Assembly (NCBI GenBank): GCA_011525915.1
Contig: WYBM01000047.1
Span: 1-57,404 of the forward strand
From: Ardenticatenaceae bacterium
GTDB lineage: Bacteria > Chloroflexota > Anaerolineae > Promineifilales > Promineifilaceae
Direction: 5' to 3'
DNA length: 57,404 bases
Each line of letters opens with the position of its first letter. The first letter of the stretch is position 1. Below the pieces are notes generated by a model, which did not search any database, was not told where the DNA came from, and saw nothing but the letters and a program-made list of their open reading frames with translations. Both the position numbers and the translations under genes were made by a program. This document shows positions 52,441 to 57,404 of this stretch, in pieces.

Positions 52441-54138
52441 TTATTGTTTTTGCTGCACCTTTGCCCAGGTATCTTTCAGGCTCACGGTCAGGTTAAAAAC
52501 GGGTTTGTCTGGCGTAGAATCGGGGTCTTTGGCAAAGTACCCCTGGCGCATGAACTGGTAACGGTCGCCTACGGCCGCTTCACCCAGGTAAGGCTCCAGC
52601 CATGCACCGCTTAAAGCCTCCAACGAATGGGGGTTCAGGTTGGCGGTAAAGTCCTGGCCGTCGTCTACGGCTTCCGGGTTCTCGGTGGCAAAGAGGCGGT
52701 CATACAGACGGCATTCGGCCGAGATGGCGTGCCGGGCTGAGACCCAATGGATGGTGCCTTTAACTTTACGGCCGTCGCCCGCATTGCCGCCACGTGTTTG
52801 GGGATCATAGGTGCCGTGAACTTCTATAATGTTCCCGGCATCGTCTTTGAGGACATCCGTACACGTCACCAGATATGCCCCCAACAGCCGCACCTCGCGC
52901 CCGGGTGTCAGCCGGAAAAATTTGGCCGGCGCTTCTTCCATAAAATCATCCTGCTCAATGAGTATCTCTCTGGCAAAGGGGGCCCGGTGGGTTTCACCAT
53001 TCTCCTTGTCTTGCGGGTAGGTGGGAATGTCAAACCATTCTTCCTGCGCTTCCGGGTAATTGGTAATCACCAGGCGCAACGGCCGTAACACGGCCATCGC
53101 CCGTGGGGCATGTTTGTTTAAATCTTCACGCACGGCATATTCCAACATACTAATATCTACCGTGCTGTTGGCGGTGGAAATACCTGTCAGTTCAATCAGG
53201 TGTCTTAAGGCCGCCGGGGGGTAGCCCAGCCGCCGCATACCACGAATGGTAGGCATCCGCGGGTCATCCCACCCGCTTACGTACCCTTCTTCTACCAGCC
53301 GCCGCAGTTTGCGCTTGCTGGTGACAGTATAGGTCAGGGCCAGCCGGGCAAACTCAATCTGGCGGGGGTGGTGAATGCCTAACTGCTCCAGGAACCAATC
53401 ATAAAGCGGCCGGTGGTTTACAAATTCCAACGAACATAGTGAATAGGTAATCCCCTCGATAGCGTCTGACTGGCCGTGGGCCCAATCATACATGGGGTAG
53501 ATGCACCATTCATCGCCAGTGCGATGGTGGGTTTCGTGCAAAATGCGGTACATAACCGGGTCTCGTAAGTTAATAATAGGCGATGCCATATCAATCTTGG
53601 CCCGCAGCACCCGTGTGCCGTCAGGGTATTCTCCCCGTTTCATACGCGCAAATAAATCCAGGTTTTCAGCTACGGGGCGATCACGGTAAGGGCTGTTTAT
53701 ACCCGGCTCTGTAAGGGTGCCCCGGTATTGGCGAATTTCGTCCGCACTCAGGTCATCCACATAAGCTTTACCCTCTTTAATAAGCTGCACCGCCCAGGCA
53801 TAAAGCTGCCCAAAATAGTCAGAAGCATACAGCAAATTTTCCCATTCAAACCCCAACCAGTGAATGTCTTCAATCATAGACTCCACAAATTCGGTTTCTT
53901 CCTTGACGGGGTTGGTGTCGTCAAAACGCAGGTTGCAGGCACCACCATAATCGGCAGCAATGCCAAAACTGATGCAAATGGCCTTCACATGGCCAATGTG
54001 CAGGTAGCCGTTTGGTTCTGGGGGGAAGCGGGTCTTCACCTCACCCTTAAAGTAGCCGGTACGTATATCCTCTTCCACCTGCTTGCGGATGAAGTCAGTG
54101 GGTTCAGTCACGGCCGTGTTGTTTTCATGTTCGCTCAT
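52441..54138 (-). CDS. glnS: glutaminyl-tRNA synthetase
   Basis: Charges tRNA-Gln directly. Start ATG 54138 (AAGGA seven bases upstream; [13 protein letters not shown]...), 565 residues, close to the E. coli enzyme. Class I signature HIGH in [38 protein letters not shown], the [20 protein letters not shown] block, [17 protein letters not shown], and the KMSKS loop as VTSKRKL. C-terminal anticodon-binding beta-barrels (about 345-560). Many bacteria lack GlnRS and use GluRS plus GatCAB; its presence points to the lineage that acquired the eukaryote-type gene. Flanked by repeats on both sides, so probably a single-gene transcript. Confidence 0.96.
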   Translation of the reverse strand: MSEHENNTAVTEPTDFIRKQVEEDIRTGYFKGEVKTRFPPEPNGYLHIGHVKAICISFGIAADYGGACNLRFDDTNPVKEETEFVESMIEDIHWLGFEWENLLYASDYFGQLYAWAVQLIKEGKAYVDDLSADEIRQYRGTLTEPGINSPYRDRPVAENLDLFARMKRGEYPDGTRVLRAKIDMASPIINLRDPVMYRILHETHHRTGDEWCIYPMYDWAHGQSDAIEGITYSLCSLEFVNHRPLYDWFLEQLGIHHPRQIEFARLALTYTVTSKRKLRRLVEEGYVSGWDDPRMPTIRGMRRLGYPPAALRHLIELTGISTANSTVDISMLEYAVREDLNKHAPRAMAVLRPLRLVITNYPEAQEEWFDIPTYPQDKENGETHRAPFAREILIEQDDFMEEAPAKFFRLTPGREVRLLGAYLVTCTDVLKDDAGNIIEVHGTYDPQTRGGNAGDGRKVKGTIHWVSARHAISAECRLYDRLFATENPEAVDDGQDFTANLNPHSLEALSGAWLEPYLGEAAVGDRYQFMRQGYFAKDPDSTPDKPVFNLTVSLKDTWAKVQQKQ

Positions 54139-54200
54139 AACAATTCCTTTCGTTTGGGTAAACGTCTGCGCAATTTTAACACGGCCGGGCACATCAAGCT

Positions 54201-54292
54201 CAGTTTTCAGAAGTCAGTAACCAGTGTTCAGCAGACATTGACGGGCGCTAGGCCCTACTGAAAACTGACCACTGATGACTGAAAACTGATAC
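54201..54292. repeat. palindromic CAGT/ACTG heptamer repeat, copy B
   Basis: Aligns end to end with 48980-49070: CAGTTTTCAGAAGTCAGTAA at the left, the centre ...GACATTGACGGGCGCTAGGC, and ACTGAAAACTGACCACTGAT at the right. Arms are complementary with mismatches. Sits between glnS and the Rieske gene and touches the stop codon of the latter. Confidence 0.75.
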
Positions 54293-54609
54293 TAGTCGTC
54301 AGGGGATTGCACATAAACGTCGCCGTTTTCTACCTTCACAGCGTAATGGGGAATGGGGCGCGTGGCCGGCAGCGCCAACACCGCGCCGGTGCGAATGTCA
54401 AAGCAGGCGCCATGCCGTGGGCATTGAATCGAAAACCCATCCAGACGGCCGTCTTCTAATGGCCCGTCATCATGGGAACAAAGGTCGGCAATACAGTAAA
54501 ACGCACCGTCAACATTAAAAACAATGACCGTCTCTTCGGTAAAGTCGTAAAAAAAGCGCGCCCCCGGAGGAATGTCGGCGGCGCGGGCTACCTTCACAAA
54601 ATCGGTCAC
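54292..54609 (-). CDS. Rieske-type [2Fe-2S] ferredoxin
   Basis: 105 residues, cytosolic. The cluster site is CSHDDGPLEDG (C-x-H) and CPRHGACFD (C-x-x-H), spaced as in Rieske ferredoxins of the NirD/biphenyl type, inside a small beta domain. The ATG overlaps the sufU stop by four bases, so it is translationally coupled to SufU. In this setting it may deliver electrons or act as a client of Fe-S assembly (inference); Rieske genes at the end of suf clusters are a recurrent arrangement as far as I recall. Confidence 0.9.
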   Translation of the reverse strand: MTDFVKVARAADIPPGARFFYDFTEETVIVFNVDGAFYCIADLCSHDDGPLEDGRLDGFSIQCPRHGACFDIRTGAVLALPATRPIPHYAVKVENGDVYVQSPDD

Positions 54610-55019
54610 GATTCATCCCCCAGGTGTTCACGGATGGTATCAGGGTCAGGCAGGCCATAAGCGCCGGCTTTTAACACTTTCAGGCAAAGCAAAGCACACT
54701 TCACCCGGGCCATACTCAGGGGCACACCCAACAGGGCCAACAACTGGTCCTTATCAAAGCTGCGCACCTCTTCCAGGGTCAATCCTTTAACCTCTTCCGT
54801 GAGAATGGAAGCAGAAGCCTGGCTGATGGCGCAGCCATTCCCCTGCCAGGCAACCTCGGCCACACGGCCGTCGGTCCCCAACTTCACATCAATGCGTATC
54901 ACGTCGCCGCACAAGGGGTTGTCTTCTTCATAAGACCAGTCAGCGGCGGCCAATGCTCCATAATTTAACGGATTTTCATAAAGGTCAATGATTTGCTCGC
55001 GGTAAATACTCTCGTCCAT
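54606..55019 (-). CDS. sufU: Fe-S assembly sulfur-transfer protein SufU
   Basis: 137 residues of the IscU/SufU fold. Zinc or sulfur-accepting cysteines occur in the SufU order: NPLCGDVI (with the Asp two after Cys), GNGCAISQAS, and CALLCLKVL near the C-terminus. The region between the second and third cysteines (SILTEEVKGLTLEEVRSFDKDQLLALLGVPLSMARVKC) includes the longer loop that sets SufU apart from IscU. It accepts persulfide sulfur from SufS, whose gene ends nine bases upstream. Overlaps the Rieske gene downstream. The SufBCD scaffold genes are not in the window. Confidence 0.93.
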   Translation of the reverse strand: MDESIYREQIIDLYENPLNYGALAAADWSYEEDNPLCGDVIRIDVKLGTDGRVAEVAWQGNGCAISQASASILTEEVKGLTLEEVRSFDKDQLLALLGVPLSMARVKCALLCLKVLKAGAYGLPDPDTIREHLGDES

Positions 55020-55028
55020 GAAGCTCTA

Positions 55029-56255
55029 TTATAACCGAAAAACTTTCTTCGCCCGGTGCAGGCTGGCCACCAGGCTGTCTACCTCGTCTGGGGTGGTATG
55101 GATGTAAAAGCTGGCGCGGGCGCTGGCGTTAATGCCCAGTTTGTGGTGCAAGGGCATAGCACAATGATGCCCGGCGCGAATGGCAATGCCATCTTTATCT
55201 ACAATTTCGGCGATATCGTGCGGGTGCAGCCCCTGAATGGTAAAGGTAGCCACCCCACCACGCTGCCGCACAGAGGGGCCAAACAAGGTCAGCCCATCAA
55301 TCTCACTCAGCGCCTCCAGGGCATAGGACGTAATGTGCTGTTCGTAGGCGTGAACGTTGTCCATCCCCAGGCTGGTCAGGTAATCTACGGCCGCTCCCAG
55401 ACCAATGGCTTCGGCGATGGCCGGCGTGCCCGCTTCAAATTTCCAGGGCAGGTCATTCCAGGCAGAGCCTTCCAACGTCACCCGGCGGATCATATCACCC
55501 CCGCCCATAAAAGGGGGCATGGCCTCCAGCAGGGCCCGTTTGCCATACAAAATGCCAATGCCCGTAGGCCCACACATTTTATGGCCGGAAAAAGCCAGAA
55601 AGTCACAATCCCACGCCTGCACATCCACTGGCAAGTGGGGGGCGGCCTGGGCGGCATCTACCATGGCCAAGGCACCGGCATCGTGAGCCATTTGCACCAG
55701 TTGTTTGACAGGGTTTACGGTACCAAAGACGTTAGACACGGCCGTGAACGAAAACAGCCTCACTCGCCCCGCCAACAAGGGGGGGATGGCCTCCATATCC
55801 AGCGTTCCATCAGGCAAAAAGGGCACATACTTAATGACCGCCCCCTTCTCGGCAGCCAGCAACTGCCAGGGAACCAGGTTGGCGTGATGCTCCATCTCCG
55901 TCAGCAAAATTTCGTCACCGGGTTGGATGTTTGCCCGCCCCCAGGCATTCGCCACCAGGTTAAACCCCTCAGTGGCGTTGCGTACGTAAATGACTTCCCG
56001 TGACTCAGCAGCATTAATAAAGCGCCCAATGCGCACCCGGGCACCTTCGTAGGCATTGGTGGCCGCCTCACTCAGGGCGTAAATACCGCGGTGTACATTG
56101 GCATGTGTCTGGCGATAATAGGCGTTCATGGCCTCGATCACCGGTGCCGGTTTTTGTGAAGAAGCGGCACTGTCTAAAAAGATTAGGGGCACACCCGGGT
56201 ACACTTCGGTGCTGAGGATAGGAAAATCGGCACGAACTTTGGCTACATTTAACAT
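55029..56255 (-). CDS. sufS: cysteine desulfurase SufS
   Basis: PLP enzyme (class V aminotransferase fold, group II desulfurase), 408 residues, that takes sulfur from cysteine for Fe-S clusters. MLNVAKVRADFPILS is the usual start. PLP-Lys in FSGHKMCGPTG; the catalytic Cys in RAGHHCAMPLHHKLG; also VYPGVPLIFLDSAASSQKP, TEMEHHANLVPWQLL and WKFEAGTPAIAEA. An oddity is that the palindromic heptamer repeat runs right up to the ATG with no ribosome site, so translation start may be unusual or the repeat recent. Forms an operon with sufU (9 bp) and the Rieske gene. Confidence 0.95.
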   Translation of the reverse strand: MLNVAKVRADFPILSTEVYPGVPLIFLDSAASSQKPAPVIEAMNAYYRQTHANVHRGIYALSEAATNAYEGARVRIGRFINAAESREVIYVRNATEGFNLVANAWGRANIQPGDEILLTEMEHHANLVPWQLLAAEKGAVIKYVPFLPDGTLDMEAIPPLLAGRVRLFSFTAVSNVFGTVNPVKQLVQMAHDAGALAMVDAAQAAPHLPVDVQAWDCDFLAFSGHKMCGPTGIGILYGKRALLEAMPPFMGGGDMIRRVTLEGSAWNDLPWKFEAGTPAIAEAIGLGAAVDYLTSLGMDNVHAYEQHITSYALEALSEIDGLTLFGPSVRQRGGVATFTIQGLHPHDIAEIVDKDGIAIRAGHHCAMPLHHKLGINASARASFYIHTTPDEVDSLVASLHRAKKVFRL

Positions 56256-56334
56256 GATCAGTGTTCAGTGGTCAGTAGTCAGTAGTCAGTGATCGGTCAC
56301 TGAATACTGATCACTGAATACTGACCACTGCTTA
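56256..56334. repeat. palindromic CAGT/ACTG heptamer repeat abutting the sufS start
   Basis: The left half holds repeated (A/G)GTCAGT units, the right half repeated ACTGA(A/T)(T/C) units, with centre GTGATCGGTCAC. The halves can pair over about 35 bp. It fills the whole gap between the thiosulfate sulfurtransferase stop and the sufS ATG, including the place where a ribosome site would be. Confidence 0.75.
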
Positions 56335-57201
56335 CTAGCTCTTAGATGGGTTCTCAATGGGTACACCTACCAGATTGCCCCACTCTGTCCAGGAGCCATC
56401 GTAATTACGCACGGTGGGGTAACCCAGCAGGTAGGTTAACACAAACCATGTATGTGAGCTACGTTCACCAATGCGGCAGTAGGCGATGACACTTTTATCC
56501 GGGGAGAGTCCCTTTTCACCTTCATAAATGGCGCGCAGTTCGTCGGCGGTTTTAAATGAGCCATCTTCCGCCACGGCCCGGCTCCAGGGGACGCTGGCCG
56601 CCCCTTTGATGTGGCCGCCGCGCAGGGCGCCTTCCTGGGGTGAGCCCGGCATGTGCAGCAGCTCACCGCTAAATTCCTGTGGGCTGCGCACGTCTACCAA
56701 TGGCTGCCCGGCATTTACGTGATCTAACACCTGGTCACGGAAGGCGCGGATTTTGTAATCGGCGCGGGCAGACGGATGGTAGCTGCCTTTGGCAAACGAG
56801 GGCACATCCTTTGTTAACTCCCGCCCTTCGGCAATCCACTTTTGCCGGCCGCCATCCATGACACGGCAGTCAGCATGGCCAAACAGTTTAAAGACCCAAA
56901 AGGCATAACAAGCCCACCAGTTGTTTTTATCCCCATAAAAAACAACGGTGGTTTCATTGCTGATGCCGTGTTTTTCCATGAGGGCGGCAAACTGGGCTTC
57001 GTTCAGATAATCACGCCGGATAGCATCGTTCAGATCGGCTACCCAATCGATGTGGGTGGCATTGGCGATATGGCCGGTGCTGTACAACAAAACGTCTTCA
57101 TTGGACTCCACCAGGCGGATTTTGCCGGTGCTTTCCAGGTTCTCAGCAACCCAGTTTGTGCTGACCAAAACATCAGGGTGAACATAACCTTTATTGCTCA
57201 T
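56335..57201 (-). CDS. thiosulfate sulfurtransferase (tandem rhodanese)
   Basis: 288 residues, cytosolic. N-terminal structural rhodanese domain ([52 protein letters not shown]) and C-terminal catalytic domain with CRIGERSSH; the loop CRxGxR is that of thiosulfate:cyanide sulfurtransferases, and [13 protein letters not shown] precedes it. Moves sulfur from thiosulfate to an acceptor. GGAGG six bases before ATG 57201. It lies upstream of sufS-sufU-Rieske on the same strand, separated by a heptamer repeat, so it may supply sulfane sulfur to the same pool (inference). About 30 residues at the joint ([19 protein letters not shown]) form the usual insert of this group. Confidence 0.92.
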   Translation of the reverse strand: MSNKGYVHPDVLVSTNWVAENLESTGKIRLVESNEDVLLYSTGHIANATHIDWVADLNDAIRRDYLNEAQFAALMEKHGISNETTVVFYGDKNNWWACYAFWVFKLFGHADCRVMDGGRQKWIAEGRELTKDVPSFAKGSYHPSARADYKIRAFRDQVLDHVNAGQPLVDVRSPQEFSGELLHMPGSPQEGALRGGHIKGAASVPWSRAVAEDGSFKTADELRAIYEGEKGLSPDKSVIAYCRIGERSSHTWFVLTYLLGYPTVRNYDGSWTEWGNLVGVPIENPSKS

Positions 57202-57273
57202 TTTAAACCTCCATAGCTTTCTTGTGGTTCGTTCAAAAATAACTTTGGACTTTTACCAGGTAATCAGTGATCA

Positions 57274-57293
57274 CTGTCCTAGCTACCGGACAG
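57274..57293. repeat. short inverted repeat CTGTCC/GGACAG, possible insertion-sequence end
   Basis: CTGTCC (57274-57279) and GGACAG (57288-57293) flank eight bases (TAGCTACC). It is followed by an AT-rich stretch and, 78 bases on, a rightward ORF with a ribosome site, a layout like the left end of an insertion sequence. The other end is outside the window, so this is tentative. Confidence 0.3.
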
Positions 57294-57370
57294 TTTAAAA
57301 AAAGATGACGATAACCACTAAAGCTGTTAATGTGAAGAGTAGAAACAAACCACAAAACAGCGAGGAAAAA

Positions 57371-57404
57371 ATGGCTATCGTCCAAACCTATCATACCTTT
57401 AAGC
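57371..57404 (+). CDS. partial CDS, 5' end only (MAIVQTYHTFK...)
   Basis: ATG 57371 with GAGG six bases upstream; eleven codons are visible before the window ends. It may be the transposase of an insertion sequence, judging from the inverted repeat and AT-rich leader before it, but the protein part is too short to tell. Confidence 0.4.
   Translation, partial: MAIVQTYHTFK

Overview
The window looks like a piece of a Chloroflexota chromosome, most likely Anaerolineae-like (inference). The evidence is very large secreted surface proteins with CARDB/DUF11, PKD and CSLREA modules, tails rich in T-P repeats, a recurring 'YLP[IVF]' segment near their ends, a SEDS-PBP fusion, and no sign of outer-membrane machinery. 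GC content is moderately high. No rRNA or tRNA gene was seen. Both edges carry signs of mobile DNA: an IS66-type remnant on the left, and a possible insertion-sequence end with a partial ORF on the right.

Layout. 1-0.83 kb: partial ORF, IS66 N-terminal remnant running into a truncated VOC/PhnB-like gene, and gene-free scrap. 0.83-2.8 kb: secreted S33-type alpha/beta hydrolase, then a bidirectional terminator. 2.9-20.8 kb: an exported-protein island on the minus strand (a 3,558-residue giant, a lipoprotein, a GNAT-like protein, a CSLREA beta-helix protein, an unknown secreted protein) facing a divergent STAND/TPR regulator. Three of its promoters carry the same pair of TTGTCC boxes exactly 21 bp apart. 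20.9-23.4 kb: small His/Trp-rich membrane protein and a two-component system. 23.5-25.8 kb: glmS with an upstream glmS self-cleaving ribozyme that carries an insertion in its core. 26-33 kb: MarR regulator with a strong promoter/operator, an RND exporter with a very large extracytoplasmic insertion, and an SLC13-type transporter with TrkA-C domains. 33-38 kb: fused iron/thiamine-type ABC permease, mercaptopyruvate-type rhodanese, PKD/CAP secreted protein. 38-43.7 kb: bactofilin-coiled-coil protein, MTA phosphorylase, SEDS fused to a catalytically dead transpeptidase. 43.8-57.2 kb: an all-minus run (HtpG, gluzincin, AEC carrier, HEAT protein; RseP-type protease, ABC ATPase, CBM9-like protein; GlnRS; Rieske, SufU, SufS; thiosulfate sulfurtransferase).

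Themes that cut across genes. (1) The 8-bp palindrome ACGGCCGT is hugely over-represented: I counted 31 copies by eye between 2,911 and 13,775, where under one is expected. It behaves like the cyanobacterial HIP1 element. (2) Intergenic gaps on the right hold palindromic arrays of 7-bp CAGT/ACTG units; two other dispersed repeat types also occur. (3) The least ordinary items are the 21-bp-phased box pairs beside the STAND regulator, the enlarged glmS ribozyme, the RND insertion and the SEDS-pseudotranspeptidase fusion.

Limits. All calls come from reading sequence and translations; no database search or folding program was run. Residue positions are approximate unless a single residue is named.
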